Both the position numbers and the translations under genes were made by a program. From UBA4782 sp034430215 (GTDB taxonomy: Bacteria > Chloroflexota > Anaerolineae > Anaerolineales > Anaerolineaceae), in NCBI GenBank assembly GCA_034430215.1, contig DAOUFE010000012.1, forward strand, positions 23,939-87,938: a stretch of 64,000 bases of DNA, given 5' to 3'. Below are positions 18,135 through 27,196 of the stretch, one piece after another; position 1 is the stretch's first letter, and each line of letters begins with the position of its first letter. The notes below the pieces were generated by a model. The model searched no databases. It was not told where the DNA came from and saw only the letters and a list, made by a program, of their open reading frames with translations.

Positions 18135-20356
18135 GGTTATCTTCAAACAAAAAGCAAGGCAACCCATCCAGTATCAACAAACCACAAGAAACATCGAAGC
18201 CGAAAACTACACCCCGCTGGCTTGACACGCTGGCGGGTTTTTCACTTCGGTTTGATCGTTTCATTCGGGATGTTGTTGGATTGGTGCTTATTGCCAGTGC
18301 GATTTTATTGTTATTTGGATTGCTTGATTTTAGTAAAGGGAGCGTGATCACACCCTGGGCGAATTTTGTTCGCCGTTGGTTGGGTTGGGGGGCTTATGGT
18401 TTTGTGGGTTTACTTACCCTGGGTGGGGTCATGTGTTTGTGGCGCAGTTCAAAACGGAAAACTCTTCTGTCTCTCGGGCAGATTTTGGCATTGGAAGGCG
18501 CTCTATTTGCCTTTGTTGCATTGCTGTCATTATTTGGCGGGCAGCTCATTGAACGGGCTGAAAGTGGTTTGGATGGTGGTTATATTGGTTGGGGTCTGGC
18601 AGAAATTGTAAACCGTATCTTACCCCCTCCCTGGGGCACCATCTTTCTTTCTCTCTTATCGATCTACTTTGTAGCTGTTGGATTTGGAATAGCAAAAGGA
18701 ATTGCCCATATGATCGATCGATGGCTGATTCCTTCTGAAAATGAGAATGTACCTCCAGTCGATTTACAGGATGGTGTTCTTGAACCCCTGGAAGCTCTCA
18801 CTCCCCCTATGAAAGAAGAAAGCGAGAAGAAATCGATTCCTACTGATCAACAACCCGCAGTTGCTGAGATGGAAAAGGAAAGCAGATTACCTCCTTTGCA
18901 TGTACTCATGCAAGAGCAAGCCAGTAAACCTGATGAAGAGAATATTCATTCAATTGCCAGTGGAATTGAGCGTACTTTACTGGAATTTGGTATTCCAGCC
19001 AGGGTGGTTGGATACCGTATTGGACCTACTATAACGCAATATGCTGTAGAGCCTGGTTATATTGAAAAAACCGGTCCTGATGGCGATATCATTCGTCAAA
19101 AAGTTCGTGTTTCTCAAATATCCAATTTGCAGCGCGACCTGGCATTATCACTTTCCGCAGAACGGATCCGTATTGAAGCCCCAGTTCCCGGGCAGGCATT
19201 TGTTGGGATAGAAGTACCCAATGAACGGATCTCCATCGTGCGATTAAGAGGAATTCTCGAATCAGATGCCTTTCAGCAAGTGGGATCGCCCCTTGCGATC
19301 GCTATGGGGAAGAATGTATCAGGGCAGCCAGTGGTGGCAGACCTGAGCCAAATGCCACATTTACTGATTGCTGGTACAACTGGCTCGGGTAAATCAATTT
19401 TCATTCAATCATTGGCAACCTGTCTTGCTATGAATAACACGCCATCCGATCTGCGGATGGCAATGCTCGACCCAAAAATGGTGGAGTTGGTACGGTTTAA
19501 TGGACTGCCCCATTTATTGGGGAAAGTAGAAACTGAAGTCGAGCGTATGCTGGGTGTACTGCAATGGGCAGTCGAAGAAATGGGCAGAAGGTACCGTTTA
19601 TTGGAAGAAGCTCATGCCCGTGACCTCGAAAGTTACAACCGTAAAATGCAGCGCCGACATTTGAACACTATTCCGCGTATTGTTGTGATCATTGATGAAT
19701 TAGCGGATTTGATGATGAGTGCACCAGACCAGACTGAACCAGCAATTGTACGCCTGGCACAAATGGCGCGCGCTGTGGGAATTCATCTGGTGGTAGCAAC
19801 GCAACGCCCCAGTACCGATGTAGTCACAGGGTTGATCAAGGCGAACTTCCCTTCGCGCGTTTCATTTGCAGTTGCTTCATCCATCGATTCAAGGGTTATT
19901 CTCGACACGAATGGCGCAGAAACTTTAATGGGGCGTGGTGATATGTTATTCCTTTTGCCAGAAATTGGTACTCCGGTGCGCTGTCAGGGGGTAATGGTAA
20001 CTGATCATGAGATAGAAAGGGTAGTCGATTTTTGGAAAAAAGCTTCTACTGAAGAAGCACAACAACCCTGTCCGTGGGAAGAACTGATCCAGGCACAAAG
20101 CGAAACACCGGATGATGAACTACTGCAAAAGGCGATCGAAGTTGTTAAAAAGGCGCAACGGGCATCTGCATCGTTGTTGCAACGCAGGTTACGCGTAGGT
20201 TATCCGCGAGCTGCCAGTTTAATTGATAAACTGGAGGAGCAAGGCATCATTGGACCTGCTGTAGGGGGTGGAAAAGAGCGAGAAGTTTTTTACGGTCCTG
20301 ATGATGACAATGATCCCTATGACCATCGAGATGAAGGTACAGAAGAAGAAAATTGA
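18131..20356 (+). CDS. ftsK: FtsK/SpoIIIE DNA translocase
   Basis: The 741-residue protein has a four-segment membrane domain (about 50-70, 85-105, 120-140 and 165-190) and a charged linker (195-270). The alpha-beta motor core follows (about 280-650), with Walker A GTTGSGKS (about 415) and Walker B VVIIDELADL. The C-terminal winged-helix gamma domain (about 670-735) has the fold seen in KOPS-reading translocases. It moves chromosome ends across the closing division septum and activates XerCD at dif in other bacteria. It is co-translated with the S1 gene. A promoter for the next genes begins within 10 bases of its stop. Confidence 0.95.
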   Translation: MRLSSNKKQGNPSSINKPQETSKPKTTPRWLDTLAGFSLRFDRFIRDVVGLVLIASAILLLFGLLDFSKGSVITPWANFVRRWLGWGAYGFVGLLTLGGVMCLWRSSKRKTLLSLGQILALEGALFAFVALLSLFGGQLIERAESGLDGGYIGWGLAEIVNRILPPPWGTIFLSLLSIYFVAVGFGIAKGIAHMIDRWLIPSENENVPPVDLQDGVLEPLEALTPPMKEESEKKSIPTDQQPAVAEMEKESRLPPLHVLMQEQASKPDEENIHSIASGIERTLLEFGIPARVVGYRIGPTITQYAVEPGYIEKTGPDGDIIRQKVRVSQISNLQRDLALSLSAERIRIEAPVPGQAFVGIEVPNERISIVRLRGILESDAFQQVGSPLAIAMGKNVSGQPVVADLSQMPHLLIAGTTGSGKSIFIQSLATCLAMNNTPSDLRMAMLDPKMVELVRFNGLPHLLGKVETEVERMLGVLQWAVEEMGRRYRLLEEAHARDLESYNRKMQRRHLNTIPRIVVIIDELADLMMSAPDQTEPAIVRLAQMARAVGIHLVVATQRPSTDVVTGLIKANFPSRVSFAVASSIDSRVILDTNGAETLMGRGDMLFLLPEIGTPVRCQGVMVTDHEIERVVDFWKKASTEEAQQPCPWEELIQAQSETPDDELLQKAIEVVKKAQRASASLLQRRLRVGYPRAASLIDKLEEQGIIGPAVGGGKEREVFYGPDDDNDPYDHRDEGTEEEN

Positions 20357-20359
20357 TGC

Positions 20360-20388
20360 TTGACAGAACGTTTTGGTTCTTGTACTAT
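20360..20388 (+). promoter_or_regulatory. sigma-70-type promoter before the phosphatidyltransferase gene
   Basis: TTGACA (20360-20365), a 17-base spacer and TACTAT (20383-20388). The spacer holds a small inverted repeat, AGAAC (20365-20369) and GTTCT (20376-20380), which could be an operator. The transcript would start near 20395, giving a short leader before the ATG at 20419. Confidence 0.65.
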
Positions 20389-20418
20389 TATTCGGTTTTA
20401 AGAAAGCGATTGAGATAA

Positions 20419-21078
20419 ATGGCAGAAGAAAATGTAAATATAGCCAGCAAAGAACATAAAACTTTTACAGACAAGCTACGAGGAATTTTCAAAGGTGTAT
20501 TCCTTCCCGTAGCAAAGTTCCTGACCCGTTTAGGAATCAAACCTAATGCAGTCACCCTTGCAGGATTAGCCGGACATTTTGGCGCAGCAGCTTTGGCTGC
20601 TACCGGTTATATGACATGGAGTGGTATTGTCATTTTATTAATGGCACCGATGGATTTTTTGGATGGAACGATGGCACGGCTGCGCGGTGAATCATCCCGT
20701 TTTGGCGCTTTTGTAGATTCAGTAACCGATCGATTCTCTGAAATTGCCATTATGGGTGGATTGCTCATCTACTTCTTGTTGCAAGGCAACTGGCACGCAT
20801 GTGGGGCAGTATATCTGGCTGCAACTGGTTCTGTGATGGTCTCATATATTCGATCAAAAGCTGAGGGTCTTGGATACGAAGCGAAGATCGGGTTACTCAG
20901 TAGGGTTGAGCGTTATATTATCCTGGTTCCCGGGTTGATCTTTAATGTTCCTGAGTATGCTTTATGGATCATTGGTGTATTTGCCTATTTCACTGCCGTA
21001 CAAAGGATCGCAAGTGTAAGAAAACAGGCTCATGCGGAACTTCATACTTCAAACGCTGGAGCCAATCAAGAAAAGTAA
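20419..21078 (+). CDS. CDP-alcohol phosphatidyltransferase
   Basis: The 219-residue membrane enzyme has the full family signature, D-G-x2-A-R-x8-G-x3-D-x3-D, in DGTMARLRGESSRFGAFVD followed by SVTD (about residues 85-107). Five to six membrane segments surround it. It swaps CMP from CDP-diacylglycerol for an alcohol phosphate. The sequence is closer to the PgsA-related phosphatidylinositol-phosphate or archaetidyl synthase branch than to classical glycerol-phosphate PgsA, but the alcohol cannot be fixed. The gene precedes lgt by 21 bases. Lgt uses phosphatidylglycerol, so a role in making phosphatidylglycerol would fit the pairing. This is inference. Confidence 0.85.
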   Translation: MAEENVNIASKEHKTFTDKLRGIFKGVFLPVAKFLTRLGIKPNAVTLAGLAGHFGAAALAATGYMTWSGIVILLMAPMDFLDGTMARLRGESSRFGAFVDSVTDRFSEIAIMGGLLIYFLLQGNWHACGAVYLAATGSVMVSYIRSKAEGLGYEAKIGLLSRVERYIILVPGLIFNVPEYALWIIGVFAYFTAVQRIASVRKQAHAELHTSNAGANQEK

Positions 21079-21099
21079 CATGGAAAGGATGTATACCCC

Positions 21100-22056
21100 A
21101 TGATCGTACGAGAAGGATTTTCAATAGGACCACTCTTTATTTATTGGTATGCCATTTTGATCATGCTTGGTGCTCTTGGAGCGACGATCATGACTTCACA
21201 GCTTGCAAAGCGCAAGGGGGAAGATCCCGAAATACCCTGGGATATGCTGCCCTGGCTGCTTATCGGTGGAATAATTGGTGCAAGACTCTGGCATATTTTT
21301 ACCCCTCCAGCTTCGATGGTGGAGCAAGGCATTACAACCGGGTATTATCTGACCCATCCTCTAGATGCTTTGAACATCCGAAATGGTGGCTTAGGGATCC
21401 CTGGAGCTGTAATGGGTGGTGCTTTCGCTCTATGGCTGTATTGCAGGAAAAAACGAATAAAAATGATGTTCTGGATGGACTTGATAGCACCCGGACTGGC
21501 TCTGGCGCAAGCTATAGGACGTTGGGGTAATTTTCTGAACCAGGAAGTATATGGTGCTCCCAGTACTTTACCCTGGGCGATCACAATCGATATGGCACAC
21601 AGGCTTCCCGGTTTTGAGAATTACGCCACATATCATCCTTTGTTCCTTTATGAATCACTATGGAATTTCTTTATCGTGGGGTTACTCCTCTATCTGATCA
21701 TGACCCTTAAGGATCGGTTGATCGCTGGAGACATCTTCCGGTTCTATTTATTCCTTTATCCTTTCGCACGTTTCCTGCTCGAGTTCCTACGGCTAGATCC
21801 ATCGCCTGTAGCTGGATTGAATGTCAATCAGACTCTGATGGCTGTTCTGATGACTGCCTCTATCGTCTGGTATATCTGGGCACACCGGAAGAAAAAAGGT
21901 GTTGTGAATATTCAGGCAAATCCTGAAAATCCTTCAAATCCTGAAAGCGAAGAATCAGTTGAAAAGGAAATTTCTGAGGATAGTTCGTTGGAAGAACCAT
22001 CTGATGAAGGGGATCAAGGAAATAAGGATATTGAAGAAGCCCAACCATCTAAATAG
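21100..22056 (+). CDS. lgt: prolipoprotein diacylglyceryl transferase
   Basis: The 318-residue protein has seven membrane segments and the Lgt signature (ALAQAIGRWGNFLNQEVYG, residues about 130-150). The conserved arginine before GNF binds phosphatidylglycerol, and the IGARLWH and HPLFLYE motifs are also present. It transfers diacylglycerol to the lipobox cysteine of prolipoproteins, the step before LspA (8860-9411). A C-terminal acidic tail of about 50 residues (rich in Glu, Asn, Pro and Ser) extends past the usual end. Expected clients here include the solute-binding lipoprotein at 30818-32143. Confidence 0.95.
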   Translation: MIVREGFSIGPLFIYWYAILIMLGALGATIMTSQLAKRKGEDPEIPWDMLPWLLIGGIIGARLWHIFTPPASMVEQGITTGYYLTHPLDALNIRNGGLGIPGAVMGGAFALWLYCRKKRIKMMFWMDLIAPGLALAQAIGRWGNFLNQEVYGAPSTLPWAITIDMAHRLPGFENYATYHPLFLYESLWNFFIVGLLLYLIMTLKDRLIAGDIFRFYLFLYPFARFLLEFLRLDPSPVAGLNVNQTLMAVLMTASIVWYIWAHRKKKGVVNIQANPENPSNPESEESVEKEISEDSSLEEPSDEGDQGNKDIEEAQPSK

Positions 22057-22065
22057 GAAGATCAC

Positions 22066-22094
22066 CACACTCCCCAACAGGGGAGTGTGTGTTT
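22066..22094 (+). terminator. hairpin after lgt, probable terminator
   Basis: CACACTCCCC (22066-22075) pairs with GGGGAGTGTG (22080-22089) around a 4-base loop; only a short T-run (TTT) follows, so termination may be weak. Confidence 0.5.
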
Positions 22095-22149
22095 AAAGAG
22101 AATATACTAAGGAATAAACGATTTGTTTAATTTGGTAATGAGGTGAATG

Positions 22150-22908
22150 ATGAGTAAAGTAACAGTGTTGGGTTCTGCCCATGCAATACCAGATTTGGAT
22201 CACGATAATGCCCATCTATTGATCCAGGCAGGAAAAACGAATATCCTTGTTGATTGTTCCAGCAGTCCCGTACAACGTTTACAGAAGGTGGGGATTGTCT
22301 TGGATGATATCAGCAATATCATCTTCACGCATTTTCACCCTGATCATGTATCTGGTGCTCCACTTTTTTTCATGGTAATGTGGCTGCAGGGGAGGCAAAA
22401 ACCTTTGCATTTGTATGGATTGGATATTACGCTTTCAAAAATACATCAGAATATGCAATTATACGGGTACGAAACCTGGCCGAATTGTTACCCAATACAG
22501 TATCACACCATTCCTTGTGAAAATGGCGCGTTAGTGCTGGAAAATGAGGATATCAGAATCGTTTCTTCTCCCGTAAAACACCTGATCCCAACTATTGGAA
22601 TACGCGCTGATGATAAATCTACAGGTAAAAGCATGGTGTACTCCTGTGATACTGAGCCATGCGAAGCAATTGTTGAGATGGCACAAGGAGCGGATTTTTT
22701 ATTTCATGAAGCTGCTGGTGCTTTGAAAGGTCATTCTTCTCCTGAGCAAGCTGCCGAAATTGCCCAGGAAGCTGGTGTAAAGTCACTTTACTTGATCCAC
22801 TATGCGTATGCCCATCCCAAATTAATGGATATGGTAGAACGAGCCCAGAGAATATTTTTTGGACCCGTGCATCTTACACATGATCTCATGACTATAGAAT
22901 TGGATTAG
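22150..22908 (+). CDS. metallo-beta-lactamase-fold hydrolase, RNase Z-like
   Basis: The 252-residue protein has the metal-binding motif THFHPDHVSG (about residues 57-66). It also has a later His (SSPVKHLIPT), an aspartate in YSCDTEPC and a His in FHEAAG, together the ligand set of the RNase Z/ElaC-like and arylsulfatase-like branch. No exosite arm typical of RNase Z is evident, so it may not process tRNA. Two ATGs are adjacent (22147 and 22150); I chose the second because the AGGTG ribosome site is too close to the first. It converges stop-to-stop with the HNH gene. Confidence 0.8.
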   Translation: MSKVTVLGSAHAIPDLDHDNAHLLIQAGKTNILVDCSSSPVQRLQKVGIVLDDISNIIFTHFHPDHVSGAPLFFMVMWLQGRQKPLHLYGLDITLSKIHQNMQLYGYETWPNCYPIQYHTIPCENGALVLENEDIRIVSSPVKHLIPTIGIRADDKSTGKSMVYSCDTEPCEAIVEMAQGADFLFHEAAGALKGHSSPEQAAEIAQEAGVKSLYLIHYAYAHPKLMDMVERAQRIFFGPVHLTHDLMTIELD

Positions 22909-23409
22909 TTACCAGCCTTTTAAAAATACTTCCCAATCTGAGTTTTCTGCCAGGAAATGGCTGAAAAGATAATAGGCTGAATGAGGAGGCTCTTTGGGGA
23001 TGCGCAGGAGGTGCATTTTCGCTTCTTCAAGTTTTCTGCCCCCTTTATGATGATTACAGGCAGGGCAGGCTGCTGCGACATTCTCCCAGATGTGAAGCCC
23101 TCCCATGTGTCGGGGAATTACATGGTCAATGGTCAATTCCTGGGTGTGTTTTCCGCAATATTGGCAGGTAAATTGGTCACGGCGAAATACTTCACGGCGA
23201 GTTAATCGAACGCATGGGCGCGGGGCATGAACCATGGTTTGCAAACGGATCACTGATGGTTTGGGAAATGTAGCGCTGCTGGTATGAATGACACCTCTGC
23301 CATTGACTACCAGTGCTGCTCTCTCCGTCAAAATTAACCCCACTGCTCTTCGCATTTCGCAAACATGGATAGGTTCGAAGTTAGCATTGAGAACAAGTAC
23401 CTGTTCCAT
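22909..23409 (-). CDS. HNH endonuclease
   Basis: The 166-residue protein has an HNH domain (about 85-135). It contains a zinc site from two CxxC pairs (CQYC and CPAC) and the catalytic IDHVIPRHMGG segment with downstream WENVAAACPACN. The N-terminal MEQVLVLNANFEPI sequence, which often marks this family of free-standing bacterial HNH proteins, is present. Such proteins are widespread and their biological role is unclear. It lies close to, and on the same strand as, the SEDS-PBP gene but appears to have its own promoter (23428-23436), leaving a very short leader and no clear ribosome site. Confidence 0.9.
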   Translation of the reverse strand: MEQVLVLNANFEPIHVCEMRRAVGLILTERAALVVNGRGVIHTSSATFPKPSVIRLQTMVHAPRPCVRLTRREVFRRDQFTCQYCGKHTQELTIDHVIPRHMGGLHIWENVAAACPACNHHKGGRKLEEAKMHLLRIPKEPPHSAYYLFSHFLAENSDWEVFLKGW

Positions 23410-23427
23410 ACACTATCCAATAATAAA

Positions 23428-23436
23428 ATTATAGCA
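23428..23436 (-). promoter_or_regulatory. extended -10 promoter of the HNH gene
   Basis: On the minus strand the sequence is TGC followed by TATAAT (hexamer 23428-23433), about 20 bases before the ATG at 23409. The transcript would have a leader of about 12 bases. Confidence 0.5.
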
Positions 23437-23490
23437 TGAGAATTTTTACCCTTCGCGTACTCATCTTACGTGCTTCTTACCCACAATAAT

Positions 23491-26133
23491 TTATTGCATG
23501 GTTTCAGTCAAAACTTTGATCGCAATTGAGCTTGCCAGCCCAGGGTTATCTTCTTCCAATACCAGAGCCAATGCAAGGGGAGTGCCTTGCCAACTTGGAA
23601 CTGTGCCCGCGATCGCCCAGGTGATGATGCCTTCTTCTGTTTGGGCCTGCCCTATAGCTTGCCACGTGGCTGTACCTGCGATAGTAAGGTTCTGCACGTC
23701 ATTTTCGAGAATGTTCTTGGGGTATGTAGAAGTAGAAGGCTCAACCGGCAAGACCACCCAGCCTTCTTTTGGAGTATCTACTGCCATAGCCAGTAAAGGT
23801 GCAGGTCGTTGACCATTGACACTATATGCAGCGGCTGCTAAAGCTACCTGCAATGGGCTGACGCGAAAGCTGCCCTGACCAAGAGATGCTTCTTCCAGAT
23901 TGGTTAAAGCTGATACATCACTGGGTTTGGCAGCAGCCAAAGGCAAGGTGTTCGTCTGGTCAAATCCCCAGGTATGATAGACATTTATAACCGTTTCGAG
24001 ATCAAGTTTTTTCCCAAGGATGATCGACGCCTGCGGGCAACCAGCCTGTACTGCTGCATACCAGTCATTAGAAACAGGGGGAAGAGCACAATGCAGTGTT
24101 GTGGTACCATCCTTCATTTCATAGCCCCAGGAATTGGGTATAGCGGGAAGAGAATTTCCCAATGATTCATACGCAGTCAGCAAGAAAGGTGAAAGCAAAG
24201 TGCCCAAAGGATATTCACCTTGTGTAGCACGGTTGATCAACGGCGCATTACTGTCTTCCTTCCAGGTTTCCCACATGGTATCCAATTGGTTGGCATCAAA
24301 ATTAGGATGCGAGGACATTACAAGAATCTCTCCACTTTGTGCGTTCAGTAGGACCAAAGCTCCTTTTTTACCAGCAAGCAACTCATCTGCTTTCTCCTGT
24401 AGATCCAAAGAGATAGTCAAACGTACATTTAAACCTTCTGGAGGTTGATTGTAAAGAAGATCTTGCCAAAAAATCTTGCTGTTGGATATTCCTTGAAGAC
24501 CACGTAGGTATCCATCCATACTGGATTCAATTCCACCCTGCCCATATAATGGATTGGAATAACCGACAGTATTGCTCAGTTCAGGGTATAGAATAGTGCG
24601 AATGTATTCTCCAGTGTTTCCTGTTGTTTGAGCGATCACCTGATTTTTTCGGTCGAGGATCTCACCGCGAACTACATAGCGGTCATTAATTGCCCAACGT
24701 GGGTTATCGTTACGTTTCAGGAGAGAATCTGATTGGATAATTGCATAATATCCATTGATCAATGAAATCGCTGACAGAGCAGCCAAAACACCTACACTGA
24801 TAAGTTTATATGGGAAGGTAAAAACCATGTAAGCAGGGCTTTCCTCTGGCTGATTGCTTATCAAAAGCATGATCAAACCAGCAATACATGCTGTCACCAG
24901 AGATGATCCACCGTAAGACACAAAGGGAAGGGTAACACCAGTGAGGGGGATCAATCTAAGGTTTCCACCCATAATGAGCACTGCTTGTAAAACGAGATAC
25001 ATAGTAATTCCCGCAGCCAAATATCTCTGAAAAGAATTCTTTGCTTTCAGAGCGGTCAGCATACCTCGCACGGTAAACATTGCATATATCAAGATCACTG
25101 CGGAGGTTCCAAGCAAACCTGTTTCTTCACCTATACTGGAAAAGATAAAATCCGAATGTGAAACAGGGACAACCGTAGGACTTCCCAATCCGGGGCCACT
25201 TCCAAATAAACCGCCATTGGCTACCGCCAATAAAGATTGAACCAATTGATATGTCTGATTACCTGGATCGAACCAGGGATTTAACCAGGAATTAATACGC
25301 ACCTGGATCACATCAAAGGCAAAGTATCCTATCACTGCGGCAGATAAGATAATGCCTGCGCCGATTAATAAAATGCGCCGCTTTCCTGAAGCAAGGTAAA
25401 TAATGGTAAAGTATAGAAGAATGAAAATAGTAGCAGTGCCCAGGTCCTTTTGTGCCAATAACAAGAAGATAGCAGCACTCACAAGAATGATGGTTGGTGC
25501 TAATAGTTGTAGAAGATTCAGGTGAATAGGTAGCCTATCTGCCAGATAGGCTGCCAGATAAACCACCAATAAAAGTTTTAGTGGTTCAGATGGTTGAAGA
25601 TAGATACCACCCAACCAGAGCCAAAGGCGTGGACCTTCACCAGATGGGTATGTACCGATGAGGAAGGTAAGTGCCATGAGCAATAAACCACCTGTAAGCC
25701 ACAGGTATTTATACCTTCGCAACCAGTTGAGAAAGACAGGAAAGCGAAGTCCCAATCCCATAATTACAAAAGCCAGGATTAACCACAATGTTTGGCGAAA
25801 GCCAAAGCTCGTTTGTATTGGCAATTGCCCGTCTAACCGCCAGATTGTCATCAAACCCAAACCACAAAGGATGGCAATGATGGGTAAAAGATAGGGATCG
25901 CGTTCAGGGATCAGTTTATTCACCTGGCGGTGGAGAAAAGCAAATCCTGCCAGCCAGACAATGAATCCAATCCAATGTGTCCAACGATAATCAACATTCC
26001 AGGTATGGTATCGAACAGCAGGTGATAGGGTTGTGATAATTGCATACAAGAAAAGAAAAGCAGCACCCAGATTCATTAAACGGCTCTGGGTGATGTCTTT
26101 TCTGGCTGGAGAGGATGGAAAAATGAGGTTCAC
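23491..26133 (-). CDS. SEDS (FtsW/RodA) glycosyltransferase fused to a degenerate PBP domain
   Basis: The 880-residue protein has an N-terminal SEDS polymerase (residues about 20-440, ten membrane segments). The catalytic aspartate is D328 in VSHSDFIFSSIGEE, and the surrounding GLFGSGPGLGSP loop is typical. After a final membrane segment (about 447-470) comes a class B PBP-like region (about 480-880: ERNDNPRWAINDR-type pedestal and a transpeptidase fold from about 585). In that region the three active-site motifs are lost. Where SxxK is expected, residues 645-648 read T-L-L-S; the SxN position reads G698-C-P; and no KTG is found near the C-terminus. The start is a GTG that overlaps the MTA phosphorylase stop. 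It should polymerise glycan but probably cannot crosslink. Confidence 0.9.
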   Translation of the reverse strand: MNLIFPSSPARKDITQSRLMNLGAAFLFLYAIITTLSPAVRYHTWNVDYRWTHWIGFIVWLAGFAFLHRQVNKLIPERDPYLLPIIAILCGLGLMTIWRLDGQLPIQTSFGFRQTLWLILAFVIMGLGLRFPVFLNWLRRYKYLWLTGGLLLMALTFLIGTYPSGEGPRLWLWLGGIYLQPSEPLKLLLVVYLAAYLADRLPIHLNLLQLLAPTIILVSAAIFLLLAQKDLGTATIFILLYFTIIYLASGKRRILLIGAGIILSAAVIGYFAFDVIQVRINSWLNPWFDPGNQTYQLVQSLLAVANGGLFGSGPGLGSPTVVPVSHSDFIFSSIGEETGLLGTSAVILIYAMFTVRGMLTALKAKNSFQRYLAAGITMYLVLQAVLIMGGNLRLIPLTGVTLPFVSYGGSSLVTACIAGLIMLLISNQPEESPAYMVFTFPYKLISVGVLAALSAISLINGYYAIIQSDSLLKRNDNPRWAINDRYVVRGEILDRKNQVIAQTTGNTGEYIRTILYPELSNTVGYSNPLYGQGGIESSMDGYLRGLQGISNSKIFWQDLLYNQPPEGLNVRLTISLDLQEKADELLAGKKGALVLLNAQSGEILVMSSHPNFDANQLDTMWETWKEDSNAPLINRATQGEYPLGTLLSPFLLTAYESLGNSLPAIPNSWGYEMKDGTTTLHCALPPVSNDWYAAVQAGCPQASIILGKKLDLETVINVYHTWGFDQTNTLPLAAAKPSDVSALTNLEEASLGQGSFRVSPLQVALAAAAYSVNGQRPAPLLAMAVDTPKEGWVVLPVEPSTSTYPKNILENDVQNLTIAGTATWQAIGQAQTEEGIITWAIAGTVPSWQGTPLALALVLEEDNPGLASSIAIKVLTETMQ

Positions 26134-27002
26134 TTGGAAAGGTATTTGCTTACCAATAGATGATATTTTTCAAGTGTTGCATGCTGGATGACCGATGGAT
26201 TGGTAATGATTGCACTGGCTAAAGCATCCTGACATTCGCAATGGGTGTCGGGTTCTACCATCTTTACCAGATTCTCGATCGCTTGTTGCGCTGCAACGGT
26301 ATTTTGCTGCAAGGTTCGAGTGACCATTTCTACACTCACCGGCTCTTCAGAAATATGCCAGACATCATAGTCGGTGACATGAGCCATAGTGCAGTAACAC
26401 ATTTCTGCTTCGCGTGCTAAAAATGCTTCTGGGGAAGCGGTCATACCTATTATGGACATACCCCAGCTTCTGAAAAGGTTTGATTCTGCTCGAGTAGAAA
26501 AGCGTGGTCCTTCAATGGTAATCAGGGTACCGCCCTGATGTACTTTCACTGAACCGGTTTTTTCCACTGCATGGTACACCAGGTTGGAGAGGCCAGAACA
26601 ATAAGGATTTGCACTTCCAATATGAGCGACAATGCCACCTTCAAAAAAGGATCTTGCTCGCAGGCGAGTGAAATCAAGCAACTGATCAGGGATGACGATA
26701 TGACCAGGAGCAAAATCATCTCGAAGAGAACCACATGCACTAATACTGACTACATTCTGGATGCCAATCATTTTCAAGGCATAAATGTTTGCTCGATAGT
26801 TCACTTCAGTGGGGTTGAAGATGTGCCCAATACCATGCCGGGCTAAAAATGCTACTCTTCGATCGGCCAGGGTACCAATGAACAGGGGGCTAGAAGGTTT
26901 CCCAAATGGTGTATCCAAATCCAATGTTTCAACATCCTTCAAGGCAGAAAACTGGTATAACCCCGATCCGCCTATGATTCCAAGTATGGGTTTTTCTGTC
27001 AT
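26130..27002 (-). CDS. mtnP: S-methyl-5'-thioadenosine phosphorylase
   Basis: The 290-residue enzyme cleaves methylthioadenosine, the by-product of polyamine and AI-1 type synthesis, to adenine and methylthioribose-1-phosphate. Family motifs are LGIIGGSGLYQF (phosphate loop), VDTP-like DLDTPFGKPSSP, RHGIGH, and the purine-binding GMTASPEAFLAREAEMCY with YDVWH further on. The ATG at 27002 with GGAGGG upstream is preferred; an in-frame start at 27146 would lie across the cspA terminator and promoter. It shares a 4-base overlap with the SEDS-PBP gene downstream, so the two are probably co-transcribed although functionally unrelated. Confidence 0.93.
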   Translation of the reverse strand: MTEKPILGIIGGSGLYQFSALKDVETLDLDTPFGKPSSPLFIGTLADRRVAFLARHGIGHIFNPTEVNYRANIYALKMIGIQNVVSISACGSLRDDFAPGHIVIPDQLLDFTRLRARSFFEGGIVAHIGSANPYCSGLSNLVYHAVEKTGSVKVHQGGTLITIEGPRFSTRAESNLFRSWGMSIIGMTASPEAFLAREAEMCYCTMAHVTDYDVWHISEEPVSVEMVTRTLQQNTVAAQQAIENLVKMVEPDTHCECQDALASAIITNPSVIQHATLEKYHLLVSKYLSK

Positions 27003-27039
27003 GATCCCTCCAGGAAAAAGATGATTCTTATATTTCAAA

Positions 27040-27048
27040 ATCATAGCA
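27040..27048 (-). promoter_or_regulatory. extended -10 promoter of the mtnP operon
   Basis: On the minus strand the sequence is TGC followed by TATGAT (hexamer 27040-27045), about 40 bases before the ATG at 27002. No clear -35. Confidence 0.45.
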
Positions 27049-27084
27049 TACATACTGCCTGTTCGCCAGAGTAATTTGCGATCA

Positions 27085-27141
27085 TTTCTAAAACAAAACA
27101 AGCCAATATAAATCTTCTTCATGAAGAAATACGTTGGCTTG
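27085..27141 (-). terminator. terminator after the cold-shock gene
   Basis: A nested palindrome has outer arms CAAGCCAA (27099-27106) and TTGGCTTG (27134-27141) and an inner 14-base palindrome TTCTTCATGAAGAA (27115-27128). In the minus direction it is followed by a T-rich run, TGTTTTGTTTTAG. It separates cspA from mtnP. Confidence 0.6.
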
Positions 27142-27196
27142 TTCATATTTTCTGTTCAAAAGATCAGTGAACAGTTGTATGAAAGAGAAAATATTA

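Noticed and set aside
20365..20380. Inverted repeat in the promoter spacer of the phosphatidyltransferase gene as a regulator site
   Set aside because: Arms of five bases are too short to call; mentioned only in the promoter entry.
22147..22149. First of two adjacent ATG codons for the metallo-beta-lactamase-fold protein
   Set aside because: The AGGTG ribosome site lies too close to it; the second ATG has better spacing.
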